64,000 nt of DNA from Planctomycetota bacterium (GTDB lineage Bacteria > Planctomycetota > Phycisphaerae > Phycisphaerales > UBA1924): positions 852,796-916,795 of the forward strand of contig CP053450.1 in the NCBI GenBank assembly GCA_013285505.1, written 5' to 3'. The notes under the pieces were generated by a model, which was not told the DNA's origin, made no database searches, and was given only the letters and a program-made list of their open reading frames with translations. The translations under genes and the position numbers were made by a program. This document shows positions 1-10,040 of the stretch, piece after piece (positions within the stretch are counted from its first letter, which is position 1; each line of letters opens with the position of its first letter).

Positions 1-57
1 GCGAGGTGTCGCGGGCTTGAGTCGGAGTTGTTCGATTGGGTTCCTGCCCCGGCGTGA
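1..57 (+). other. 3' end of a gene cut by the window edge (nuoI expected)
   Basis: One frame runs from the edge to a TGA at 55-57 and ends in LFDWVPAPA; a second frame runs to a TGA at 18-20. Either could be the tail of the preceding complex I gene. Gene order in nuo operons predicts nuoI here, but too little is present to recognise it. Confidence 0.3.
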
Positions 58-89
58 CGGCGTCGTGTGGCGAGCATTCGGGGCGGGTC

Positions 90-1043
90 GTGGAGCAGCT
101 GACGCATCCTTTCTTGCTCTTTCTCGGTCTCGCCTTTGGCGGGGTCGGGCTGTGCCTCGCGCTGCCGCGGAAGCGGGTGAACCCGCAGGTCATTGGGGCG
201 GTGCTGGGCGGGCTGGGGATCGGGATCGTGCTGCTGGGCATGGGCCTGAAGAACCCGGAACAGTTGCCCAACTACAACTTCTACATCTTCGGCATCATCG
301 CGGCGGGGAGTGCCCTGCGGGTGATCACGCACCCGAGGCCGGTGTACGCGGCGCTGTACTTCATCCTGACGATTCTGGCCAGCTGCGGGCTGTATCTGAT
401 CCTGAGCGCCGAGTTCATGGCGTTTGCGCTGGTGATCGTGTACGCCGGGGCGATCCTGATTACGTACCTGTTTGTCATCATGCTGGCGACGCAGGCCCCG
501 AGCGAGGACCAGCTCGAGTCGCTGGCTGAGTACGACGTGGAGTCACGGTCGCCGGTGGTAGCGGCGGTGACGGGCTTCGTGCTGCTGGCGGCGCTGACGA
601 CGATGTTCTTCAAGGGCTCGACGACGCTCGAGGCGCCGCCGGCGATTCAGCCCGACGCGCTGCTTGCCCAGATGCCCAACAAGGTGACACCCGAGAAGGT
701 GATGCGGTCGTTGGAGCGTGAGGGCGCGGTCGTTGAGGGCGAGTCGTTCGTCGCGCTCGATCCGGAGGCGGGGACGGTTACGGTGCTGGGGCTCGAGGGC
801 GAGCGGACGGTGGCGATCCCGGCTGATCTTGGGGTCAAGAACGTCGAGGCGGTCGGGTTTGATCTGCTCAACGAGCACCCCGGGTCGATCGAGATCGCGG
901 GTGTGGTGCTGCTGATGGCGATGCTGGGCGCAACGGTGCTGAGCCGCAAGCAGGTCGAGTTTGAGGAAGAGGCCAAGCTCCGGCAGTCGCGGGCGCTGAG
1001 CGCCGAGGGCGGCGTGTTCGGCGACAAGGAGGTCCGCCCGTGA
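90..1043 (+). CDS. nuoJ: NADH-quinone oxidoreductase subunit J, extended form
   Basis: Membrane subunit of complex I, part of the proton-pumping arm next to NuoK. The core is the stretch FYIFGIIAAGSALRVITHP onwards with the conserved glycine-rich helix VIVYAGAILITYLFVIML. The protein is about 317 aa against roughly 180 in E. coli: two extra hydrophobic helices precede the canonical start, and a hydrophilic segment of about 90 residues (roughly 185-275) sits before the last helix GVVLLMAMLGATVL. The start is chosen at GTG 90 because it opens directly on the first helix; an in-frame TTG at 36 is less likely. It overlaps nuoK by 4 nt (GTGA), so the two are translationally coupled. Function is firm from family and operon order; the role of the added segments is unknown. 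Confidence 0.9.
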   Translation: MEQLTHPFLLFLGLAFGGVGLCLALPRKRVNPQVIGAVLGGLGIGIVLLGMGLKNPEQLPNYNFYIFGIIAAGSALRVITHPRPVYAALYFILTILASCGLYLILSAEFMAFALVIVYAGAILITYLFVIMLATQAPSEDQLESLAEYDVESRSPVVAAVTGFVLLAALTTMFFKGSTTLEAPPAIQPDALLAQMPNKVTPEKVMRSLEREGAVVEGESFVALDPEAGTVTVLGLEGERTVAIPADLGVKNVEAVGFDLLNEHPGSIEIAGVVLLMAMLGATVLSRKQVEFEEEAKLRQSRALSAEGGVFGDKEVRP

Positions 1044-1420
1044 CCTTCGGCATGGCGAATCTCGTGCACACCGCGTCTTCGACGCTCGCGCAGGCCGGGT
1101 TCCCCGAGCCGATGAGCACGCCGGCGCTGGCGCACTATCTGTTCCTGTCGGCGGTGCTGTTTGTGATCGGCATGGTCGGGTTCGTGACGCGGCGGAACCT
1201 GATCATCATGTTCCTGTGCACCGAGTTGATGTTCCAGGCGGCCGGGCTGGCGCTGATCGCGTTCAGTCGGTTCCACCTGCACCACACGGGGCAGACGTTT
1301 GTGATCTTTGTGCTCACCATCGCGGCGGCGGAGGCGGCTCTGGCGCTGGCGCTCGTGGTGCTGCTGTTCAGGAAGAAGGACTCGCTGAGCGGCGAGGAAT
1401 GGCGAGAGATGCAGGGCTGA
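1040..1420 (+). CDS. nuoK: NADH-quinone oxidoreductase subunit K
   Basis: Small three-helix membrane subunit of complex I that takes part in proton transfer. The core HYLFLSAVLFVIGMVGFVTR, the second helix with its conserved Glu (MFLCTELMFQAAGLAL) and the third helix with Glu (TIAAAEAALALALVV) match the family. At 126 aa it is about 25 residues longer than usual at the N-terminus. GTG 1040 is preferred because a strong GGAGGT lies 7 nt upstream and the codon overlaps the nuoJ stop; the family-length start would be ATG 1112, which lacks a clear ribosome site. Confidence 0.93.
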   Translation: MTFGMANLVHTASSTLAQAGFPEPMSTPALAHYLFLSAVLFVIGMVGFVTRRNLIIMFLCTELMFQAAGLALIAFSRFHLHHTGQTFVIFVLTIAAAEAALALALVVLLFRKKDSLSGEEWREMQG

Positions 1421-1472
1421 CAGAGCCCGAAGCGCGAGCGAGGAGCCTTCTCCCGCCAACGGAACGACACAC

Positions 1473-3782
1473 GTGACCACCCTCACCAGCACCATCCCGA
1501 ACCTCCTCGCAAGCGCGTTCGCGTCGCTGGCGCAGGACGGCCACGACGCGGCCGGCCATGCCGCCGAGCAGGCCGGCCATGCCGTTTCGCACGGCATCGC
1601 CACGCCGGTCGAGGGGCCGCTGTGGATCGCGCTGATCCCGCTGCTGCCGATCGTGGGCCTGCTGCTGGCGACCTTCTCGGCGATCTTGAAGGTCAAGAGC
1701 AAGCTCCCGGCGTTCCTGACGGTCGGGTGCCTTGCGGGGGCGTTCGGTGTGGCGGTGGGGGCCTACCAGCACCTCAGCGGCATGGCGCCGGGCTCGACGA
1801 TGGTGGTGACCGCGTTTGAGTGGTTCGACCTGTCGTGGGGCAAGGGCACGGGACAGAACTTTCACGCGGACTTTGCGTTCTACATCGACACGCTGACCTG
1901 CCTGTGGATGCTGTTTGTCACGGGGCTGGCGACGCTGATCGCGCTCTATGCCAGTGAGTACATGAGCCACGATGTGGGGACTGGTTACTGCCGGTTCTTC
2001 GCGGCGTTCAACCTGTTCGTCTTCAGCATGGCCTGCCTGGTGATGGGCGAGAACCTGCTGGTGCTCTTCCTCGGCTGGGAGGGCGTGGGGCTATGTTCCT
2101 ACCTGCTGATCGGCTACTTCTACAAGAAGCCCGCGGCGGTGGACGCGGCCAAGAAGGCCTTCATCATGAACCGCATCGGCGACTTCGGGTTGCTGATGGG
2201 GATCTTCCTGACGTTCGTGAAGTTCGGGACGATCAGCTACCCCGAGTTGTGGCCGCTGGTCCAGCCGTACATCGAGGCGGTCAAGGCCGGGCACGCGGGG
2301 GATGTGCCGCTGACGGTGTCGCTGATCCCGATCCTGTTCATGATCGGCGCGTTCGGCAAGAGTGCGCAGCTGCCGCTGTATGTCTGGCTGCCCGACGCGA
2401 TGGAGGGCCCGACCCCGGTCAGCGCCCTCATCCACGCGGCGACCATGGTCACGGCGGGTGTGTACCTGATCGCCCGAACCTACCCCTTGTTCCTGGTGAG
2501 TGAGTACGCGTTGCCGATCGTGGGTTGGGTCGGGGCGATCACGGCCCTGCTGGCGGCGACGATCGGCATGGCCCAGTTCGACATCAAGCGGATCATGGCG
2601 TATTCGACGGTGTCGCAGCTCGGCTACATGTTCTGCGGCCTGGCGGTGCTGTCGAGCGCGGGGGCGGCGTATCACGTCTTTACCCACGCCTTCTTCAAGG
2701 CGACGCTGTTCCTGTGCTGCGGTGCGGTGATGCACGGCTTCGGCGGGCAGCTCGATCTGCGCAAGCTCTCGGGCGTGGCGTTCATGAAGGGCTGGGGGAT
2801 CGTCGGGATCGCGATGCTGGTGGGGTGTCTGAACCTCGCGGGCTTCCCGTTCACGGCCGGGTTCTTCAGCAAGGACATGATCATCGCCGAGAGCTTCGTG
2901 ACCGCCGGTCCCGGCTACGGGCTGATCGGCTGGATCCTGCTGCTGACGGCGGGGCTGACGGCGTACTACACGTTCCGCGTGTTCTTCCGCGTGTTCGTCG
3001 GGCCCAAGGCCTACGAGCCGGGTGATGAGGCGCACGATCACGACGACGACCACGCGACCGGCGAAGAGCACAACCACGACGCCGGCCAGCACGGCGACCA
3101 TCACGCCGACCACTTCCACCCGCACGCGCCGGGGCTGGCGATCAACCTGGTGCTGGGCATCCTGGCGCTGGCGTCGATCGTGGCGGCCGGGGCGTACTTC
3201 ATCGACACCGACCACCACGGGTGGGTCGGGAAGATGGTGCACGAGTCGAGCGCGAACTACACCGGATCGGCGGCGTTCCTCGAGAGCGCCGGCCACGACG
3301 GGGCTCACGGCGCGGCGGATGCGCACCGGCTGGAAGACGGTGCCACGGCGCACGCGGCCCACGGGTCGTTCCTGGGGATGGACCCGCACAAGGTGATGTA
3401 CTACGTCTCGGGTGTAGTCGGCTTCATCGGCATCGGTGCGGCGTTCTACCTGCACTATCTCGGCCGCAAGACCGCGGCGACGAGCAAGGCCGACACGCTG
3501 CTGCCGCTGCTGGGCCCGATCCCGCGTTGGGCGCAGCACAAGTGGTACGTGGACGAGTTCTACAACGCGGTGATCGTGCTGCCGTTGCGGGTCTTGGCGC
3601 ACGTGTTCCACGCGATCGACCGGTTGTTGGTGGACGGATTGGTAAATCTCGCGGGCGTGCTGCCGCGGTTTGTGGGGGCGCGGATCCGGCCCTGGCAGAA
3701 CGGTGTGATGCACGGCTACGCGGTCGGCATGGTCGGTGGTCTGGCGTTGCTCATCGCGGCGGTGGTTTTGCTGAGCATGTAG
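1473..3782 (+). CDS. nuoL: NADH-quinone oxidoreductase subunit L with His-rich insertions
   Basis: Largest antiporter-like subunit of complex I. The Proton_antipo core is clear: GENLLVLFLGWEGVGLCSYLLI, the lysine-bearing helix after AQLPLYVWLPDAMEGPTPVSALIHAATMVTAG, and the discontinuous helix around IMAYSTVSQLGYMF. At 769 aa it exceeds E. coli NuoL (613) because of a His/Asp-rich stretch at about residues 516-552 (runs such as HDHDDDH and HGDHHADHFHPH) and a second His/Ala-rich stretch near 605-635. Both lie in the C-terminal third, before the final helices. The GTG 1473 start has only a weak ribosome site. The His clusters could bind metal; that is inference. Confidence 0.95.
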   Translation: MTTLTSTIPNLLASAFASLAQDGHDAAGHAAEQAGHAVSHGIATPVEGPLWIALIPLLPIVGLLLATFSAILKVKSKLPAFLTVGCLAGAFGVAVGAYQHLSGMAPGSTMVVTAFEWFDLSWGKGTGQNFHADFAFYIDTLTCLWMLFVTGLATLIALYASEYMSHDVGTGYCRFFAAFNLFVFSMACLVMGENLLVLFLGWEGVGLCSYLLIGYFYKKPAAVDAAKKAFIMNRIGDFGLLMGIFLTFVKFGTISYPELWPLVQPYIEAVKAGHAGDVPLTVSLIPILFMIGAFGKSAQLPLYVWLPDAMEGPTPVSALIHAATMVTAGVYLIARTYPLFLVSEYALPIVGWVGAITALLAATIGMAQFDIKRIMAYSTVSQLGYMFCGLAVLSSAGAAYHVFTHAFFKATLFLCCGAVMHGFGGQLDLRKLSGVAFMKGWGIVGIAMLVGCLNLAGFPFTAGFFSKDMIIAESFVTAGPGYGLIGWILLLTAGLTAYYTFRVFFRVFVGPKAYEPGDEAHDHDDDHATGEEHNHDAGQHGDHHADHFHPHAPGLAINLVLGILALASIVAAGAYFIDTDHHGWVGKMVHESSANYTGSAAFLESAGHDGAHGAADAHRLEDGATAHAAHGSFLGMDPHKVMYYVSGVVGFIGIGAAFYLHYLGRKTAATSKADTLLPLLGPIPRWAQHKWYVDEFYNAVIVLPLRVLAHVFHAIDRLLVDGLVNLAGVLPRFVGARIRPWQNGVMHGYAVGMVGGLALLIAAVVLLSM

Positions 3783-3809
3783 AGAGGCTCGTCTGCAAGA
3801 GAGGAATAG

Positions 3810-5448
<1,639 letters not shown>

Positions 5449-5502
5449 CCACGATGATGCCGCGGAGTCCGAGCCGGTGGAAGCCGGGACGGAGGTGGTG
5501 CG

Positions 5503-7116
5503 ATGATCGAACGCATCGGCTATCTCTGGCCGGAGATCGTGCTGTTCATCGGCGCGTGTGTGACCGTGGTGATCGGCCTTTCGCCGAAGGCGGACATGCG
5601 CAAGCAGACCGGCGTGGTCGCGGGTGTCTCGCTGCTGATCGCGGCGGCGCTGGGCATGGCGACGCCGAAGAGCCCGGAGTGGGCAATCCTGCCCGGCCTC
5701 ATGCCCTTTGCCAAGCCGCTTATCGCGCTGGTCGGGCTGTTGCTGCTGCTGGTGAACATCGCGGGCGTGGACCGCGAGGAAGAGGCGGCGATCGCGGCGG
5801 GCAAGCCGTTCAACCCGCTCCGGGTCACCGGGGCCGAGTTCTACGCGTTCTTCCTGTTCAGCCTGATGGGCGCGATGCTGTGCGCGACCGCGGGCGATCT
5901 GATCTGGCTGTTCCTGGCCCTCGAACTCACGAGCCTGCCGACGTACGTCATGGTCGTGCTCAGCGGCCGGGGCAAAAAGGGCTTTGCCCGCTCGCAAGAG
6001 GCGGGCGTGAAGTACTTCTTCCTTGGGGCGCTGGGTGCGGCGATCTTCCTGTACGGGTTCGCGCTGCTCTACGGTGGCACGGGCTCGACGCGCTTCGTCG
6101 AGATCGGGCAGCACTTTGCCGACCACGGCATGAACCCGATCGCGACGGTCGGCATGGTGCTGGCGCTGGTCGGTGTCTCGTTCAAGATCGCGGCCGTACC
6201 GATGCACTTCTACACGGCGGATGTGTATCAGGGTGCCTCGAGCGGCGTCGCGGCGTTTCTGGCCTTCGTGCCCAAGACCGCGGGCATCATCTCGATCCTG
6301 CTGCTGGTCTCGACGATCGGCTGGACCTACGGCGACGGCACGCTGCCGCCGGTCTTTGAGAGCCTGCTCTGGGCGCTCGCGGCGCTGACGATGACCGTGG
6401 GCAACGTGCTCGCGCTCCTGCAGTCGAGCGTCAAGCGGATGCTGGCCTACTCGTCGATCGCGCACTCGGGCTACATGCTCGTCGGCGTGCTCGCCGGGCC
6501 GGGTGACGGCACGTTCGTCTCCAGCGGCATCGCCGCGGTGCTGTTCTACGTGCTGTGCTACGGCGTCATGAACACCGGCGCGTTCGCGGTGCTGGCCAGC
6601 CTGGAGAAGCAGTCCGGCGGCGAAGCGGTCGAGGCCGAGGACTTTGACGACATCAAGGGCCTGTGCAAGTCGCACCCGTGGCTCGGTTGGTCGCTGGTGG
6701 TCTGCATGCTCAGCCTGCTGGGCTTCCCGCCGATCGTCGGGTTCTTCGGCAAGGTGCCGCTGTTTACCTCGGCACTCGGCGCGGGGCAGACGCTGCTGGT
6801 GGTCATCCTCGCGATCAATTCCGCGATCGCGGCGTTCTACTACCTGCGCGTGGTCGCCGGGGCGATGCTCGACTCCTCCGCCGACACCGGCGTGCGGGAC
6901 ACGGGTGTGCCCTCACGCGTGGTCGCGGCTGTGATCAGCGGCTTGGGTGTGCTGGGGCTGGCCGTCTTCGGCAACACCTTTATGCAGTCGAGCCAGAAGG
7001 CCGCCGAAGTGAGGACCTTCGTCGAGGGCCATCACGACCACGACGGTGACGCCGGGCACGCCGAGGGCGATCACGCCCACGATGCCGACGGCGAGCACGA
7101 CACAGCGTCGCACTGA
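5503..7116 (+). CDS. nuoN: NADH-quinone oxidoreductase subunit N with His-rich tail
   Basis: Third antiporter-like subunit of complex I and last gene of the nuo run. It shows the conserved FKIAAVPMHFYTADVYQGAS helix, KRMLAYSSIAHSGYMLVGV and the late helix LGFPPIVGFFGKVPLF. ATG 5503 follows GGAGGTGG. The 537-aa protein ends in a hydrophilic tail of about 30 residues with alternating His, Asp and Gly (EGHHDHDGDAGHAEGDHAHD...), absent from typical NuoN. NuoL carries a comparable stretch. An imperfect hairpin follows the stop. Confidence 0.94.
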   Translation: MIERIGYLWPEIVLFIGACVTVVIGLSPKADMRKQTGVVAGVSLLIAAALGMATPKSPEWAILPGLMPFAKPLIALVGLLLLLVNIAGVDREEEAAIAAGKPFNPLRVTGAEFYAFFLFSLMGAMLCATAGDLIWLFLALELTSLPTYVMVVLSGRGKKGFARSQEAGVKYFFLGALGAAIFLYGFALLYGGTGSTRFVEIGQHFADHGMNPIATVGMVLALVGVSFKIAAVPMHFYTADVYQGASSGVAAFLAFVPKTAGIISILLLVSTIGWTYGDGTLPPVFESLLWALAALTMTVGNVLALLQSSVKRMLAYSSIAHSGYMLVGVLAGPGDGTFVSSGIAAVLFYVLCYGVMNTGAFAVLASLEKQSGGEAVEAEDFDDIKGLCKSHPWLGWSLVVCMLSLLGFPPIVGFFGKVPLFTSALGAGQTLLVVILAINSAIAAFYYLRVVAGAMLDSSADTGVRDTGVPSRVVAAVISGLGVLGLAVFGNTFMQSSQKAAEVRTFVEGHHDHDGDAGHAEGDHAHDADGEHDTASH

Positions 7117-7148
7117 GCCGGTTACGAATCTCAGCAAATCAGGTGTGG

Positions 7149-7174
7149 CACGCCCGCGGTACCGCGTGGGCGTG
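7149..7174. terminator. Hairpin between convergent genes
   Basis: CACGCCC...GGGCGTG stem with GCGG/CCGC extension around a TAC loop, followed by TTT on the plus strand. It lies between the nuoN stop and the end of the minus-strand membrane protein, so it probably ends the nuo transcript. Confidence 0.55.
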
Positions 7175-7203
7175 TTTGCGCGAGGGTGGTAATTGAGATT
7201 GGC

Positions 7204-8153
7204 TCAGCCGTCGCTGGCGAGCAGCGCCTTTGGTCGACCGACGCGTCGTTGCACGATGAAGCCGACGATCGCCACGCCGAGCCACGCTGCGAGCCAAGCG
7301 AGCGGCTGATCGCCGGGCATGACCGGCGGGGTATTGCCCGCCCGCGTCAGCAGCACCGTTGTGGCCGAGCCAGAGCGCGGCCCCCGCGAGGGCGGCGACG
7401 GCCGGGCCGATGGTCCGGGGCTTGAGCAGCCCGGCGGCGAAGCCGACCACGCACCCCAGGATCGCCGCGCCGAGCCGCGAGCGGTTGGAGCGAGTCGGGC
7501 ACCGCCGCCCATTCTGCGCGCAAGTGCCGACGCCTGACGCCGCGGCCGACGCGGCTTCCCGGAATTCGAGTGCGGAGAGATCCTCGCCGAACCCGGCCGG
7601 GATCACGGTTCCGCCGGTCGTGGGTGTGCCGGCCGAGGCGGCTCGGAGCGCGGCCGCTTCGGCGACGGTCTCGGGGCGGTCGGGCACGTCCGGGGCTCCG
7701 GTCGGGCCCTGCAGGCTGATGGCGATGGTGAGGGCCGCGGCGGCGCAGCCGAAGACGAGCCCGCCCACCGTGCCGATCGCCAGGCGGTACATCGCCGCCC
7801 CGACGGCCAGACCGGCGAGCGAGCCGACGCCGATCGTGACGTAGGCGGTGGGCACGTTGCCGAGGGTCTCGGTCGGGATGACGGTCGATGCCCAGAGTCC
7901 GAAAAGTGCCCCGACGCCGGCCCCGACAAGCGAGGAGGCCGGGCGGAAGAGCCGGTCGCCGACGAGCCAGAGGGCCAGGCCGATTGCGAGGGCGACCAGC
8001 ACCGGCGTCGAGCCGGCCGCGAGTTCCTGCCAGCCCGAGCCGCTGTCCAGGACACGGCCGGCCATACGCTCTGCGGCGCTGGCGACGTTGCCGGGCGCTG
8101 TCGAGGCCGGAGCCCCACAGCCGCGCGGCTGATGCCGTGTCGAGTTCGATCAT
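7204..8153 (-). CDS. Integral membrane protein of unknown function, frameshifted as assembled
   Basis: Not recognised. Three reading frames join into one protein of about 315 aa: MIELDTASAARLWGS from ATG 8153 (GGGAG upstream), then the frame with AERMAGRVLDSGSGWQELAAG, then the frame ending QRRVGRPKALLASDG at the stop 7204-7206. Joins are near 8093-8097 and 7355-7366 and each needs one base removed. Five or six hydrophobic helices are visible, including VLVALAIGLALWLVG, AYVTIGVGSLAGLAVGAAM and WLAAWLGVAIVGFIV, split by a Pro/Ala-rich hydrophilic loop. It is convergent with nuoN and divergent from the chorismate mutase gene, so it probably forms its own unit. Confidence 0.6.
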
Positions 8154-8332
8154 GTGCTCTCCCACCACTGCACTCTCATTCGGGCCGCGGGTCGGCGGAT
8201 TTTGCGCCTTGTTGACCCCCGCGCCGGATTTCCTCCACCACCTGACCGATAAACATACACGATTGTGCGGCCGGTACCGAGTGGTTTGTTTGATCCGTCC
8301 GTAAGTCGTTGCTCGAAAGGAACTTCGGACCG

Positions 8333-9556
8333 ATGGCGAAGAAAGCGACCCGCAAAACACCCGCCGCTTCGAAGGCCAATCCGCGGGCCAAGGCGCCCAA
8401 GGCGGCCCGGGCCGACGAGGCGTCGGCCAGCGAGCGGCCGATGGACTCGAAGGTCCTGGACCGGTACCGGGTCAAGATCAGCGAGCTGGATGCCCAGCTA
8501 GTCAAATTGCTCAATGAGCGGTCGAAGCTGGTGGTCAGCGTCGGCAGGCGGAAGCGGAGCGCGGGGATCCCGATCTACGCCCCGCACCGAGAGCAGGAGG
8601 TGCTGGCGCGGGTCATCAAGGCCAACCGGGGCCCGCTGCAAAATCGGACCATCGAGGCGGTTTATCGCGAGCTGATGAGCGGGAGCTTCGCGCTCGAGCA
8701 CGCGCTGCGGATCGGGTATCTGGGGCCGCCCGGGTCGTACTCCCATCTTGCCGCGACGCGGCACTTTGGGCAGAGTGTGACTTACGAGGACCTGCACGAG
8801 ATCGGCGGCGTGTTCACGGAGGTGCGGAGGGGGCACGTGGACTACGGGCTCGCTCCGATCGAGAACTCGCTGGGCGGCGGGATCGTCGAGACGCTCGACG
8901 CCTTCAAGTCGACCCGCGGCGAGGTGGGGATCTATGCCGAGGCGCAGCTCTCGGTGCACCACTCGCTCCTGGCTAACTGCGAGCCGCGGCAGGTGCGGCG
9001 GATCCATTCCAAGCCGGAGGTCTTCAGCCAGTGCCGCACGTGGCTGGCGACGCAGTACCCCAACGCGGATCTGATCCCCGCGGCGAGTTCGAGCCGGGCG
9101 GCGCTGACGGCGGTGGAGGAGAACCGGGTAGCCGAGAGCATCGGTGCCGAGCCGGGTTCGGCGGCGATCGGCTCGGAGCTGGCGGGGTCGATCTACGGGC
9201 TGCAGGTCCTGTTTGCGCGGATCGAGGACGACCCGAGCAACATCACGCGATTTGCGGTGATCAGCCGGCAGAAGGCCAAGCGGTCTGGGGACGACAAGAC
9301 GAGCGTGATGTTCAACACGGCGGACCGGCCGGGGGCCCTGGTGGACGTGCTGACGGTCTTCCGGGACGCGGGGATCAATCTTTCTCACATCGACAAGCGT
9401 CCGAGCGGGAGCACGAATTGGGAGTACACGTTCTTCGTGGACCTGTTGGGCCACCGGGACGACAAGCCGGTCGGGAAGGCTCTGAAGGAGGCTGCGGAGC
9501 ACTGCAAGGAGCTGATCGTGCTTGGGAGCTACCCGCGAACCAAGCGGATCCTCTAG
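8333..9556 (+). CDS. pheA: Bifunctional chorismate mutase / prephenate dehydratase
   Basis: Converts chorismate to prephenate and then phenylpyruvate, the committed steps to phenylalanine. Order of domains: a Lys/Ala-rich leader (1-40), AroQ-type chorismate mutase (about 45-120, with the DRYR...SELDAQLVKLLNERSKLV helix), prephenate dehydratase (about 128-310, with GYLGPPGSYSHLAA, APIENSLGGGI and the SNITRF motif that carries the catalytic Thr) and a C-terminal ACT domain (320-400) for feedback by Phe. ATG 8333 is preferred over an in-frame TTG at 8309 because GAAAGG lies between them. The usual ESRP effector motif of the ACT domain reads DKRPS here. Confidence 0.93.
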   Translation: MAKKATRKTPAASKANPRAKAPKAARADEASASERPMDSKVLDRYRVKISELDAQLVKLLNERSKLVVSVGRRKRSAGIPIYAPHREQEVLARVIKANRGPLQNRTIEAVYRELMSGSFALEHALRIGYLGPPGSYSHLAATRHFGQSVTYEDLHEIGGVFTEVRRGHVDYGLAPIENSLGGGIVETLDAFKSTRGEVGIYAEAQLSVHHSLLANCEPRQVRRIHSKPEVFSQCRTWLATQYPNADLIPAASSSRAALTAVEENRVAESIGAEPGSAAIGSELAGSIYGLQVLFARIEDDPSNITRFAVISRQKAKRSGDDKTSVMFNTADRPGALVDVLTVFRDAGINLSHIDKRPSGSTNWEYTFFVDLLGHRDDKPVGKALKEAAEHCKELIVLGSYPRTKRIL

Positions 9557-10040
9557 CAAGGGTCGGGGTCGGGGGCCATGGTGGCGGCGGTCGGCGGGGT
9601 GGCCCGGCTGTCGGATCTGTGCTTTCGGGAAAGATTTGGTATTGATCTCGGACTGCAACTGCCCGATACTGCTTGCGTATACGCAGTGGTGATTGGCGCG
9701 GCGACGTGTCCTTTCCCACTGCGGTCAGCCCGCCCACGGTGCGACCCCCGCTTGTCGCGAACCGGGGCTGACCAGTACAAGCCCTCTGGGGCGAAACCCG
9801 AGGGTTCTGCCGCTTGTGCCGGTGCGTTGGATGAGCTAGGCTGTGCCCCGCGCGGATGGGAGTTTCTCATCACGTGGGGAGCGGAAGAAGGAGACGTGAT
9901 CCTGTCTTAATGGGCAGCCGATCCCGTCTGACGCATTTGGGATGCACGTGGGGCATTGAGAGCACGATCCGAGCGTGTGCCCGGTACGGCCGGGCGGCGT
10001 GATCGATCGAAGATTGGCCTTGAGGGGTTCAGGAGTCGTC
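9557..10040 (+). promoter_or_regulatory. 484-nt intergenic leader of the giant surface protein
   Basis: No convincing gene. The stretch 9622-9690 is relatively A/T-rich and could hold a promoter. Downstream, GGTCAGCCC at 9723-9731 pairs exactly with GGGCTGACC at 9765-9773, and AACCC-GA-GGGTT near 9797-9808 makes a smaller hairpin. The region ends with AGGAG at 10031-10035, six bases before the ATG. It is probably a structured 5' leader; no known riboswitch class is recognised. Confidence 0.4.

Noticed and set aside
9578-9910. 110-codon frame between pheA and the giant gene
   Set aside because: No ribosome site, no domain, and it covers the hairpins of the leader.
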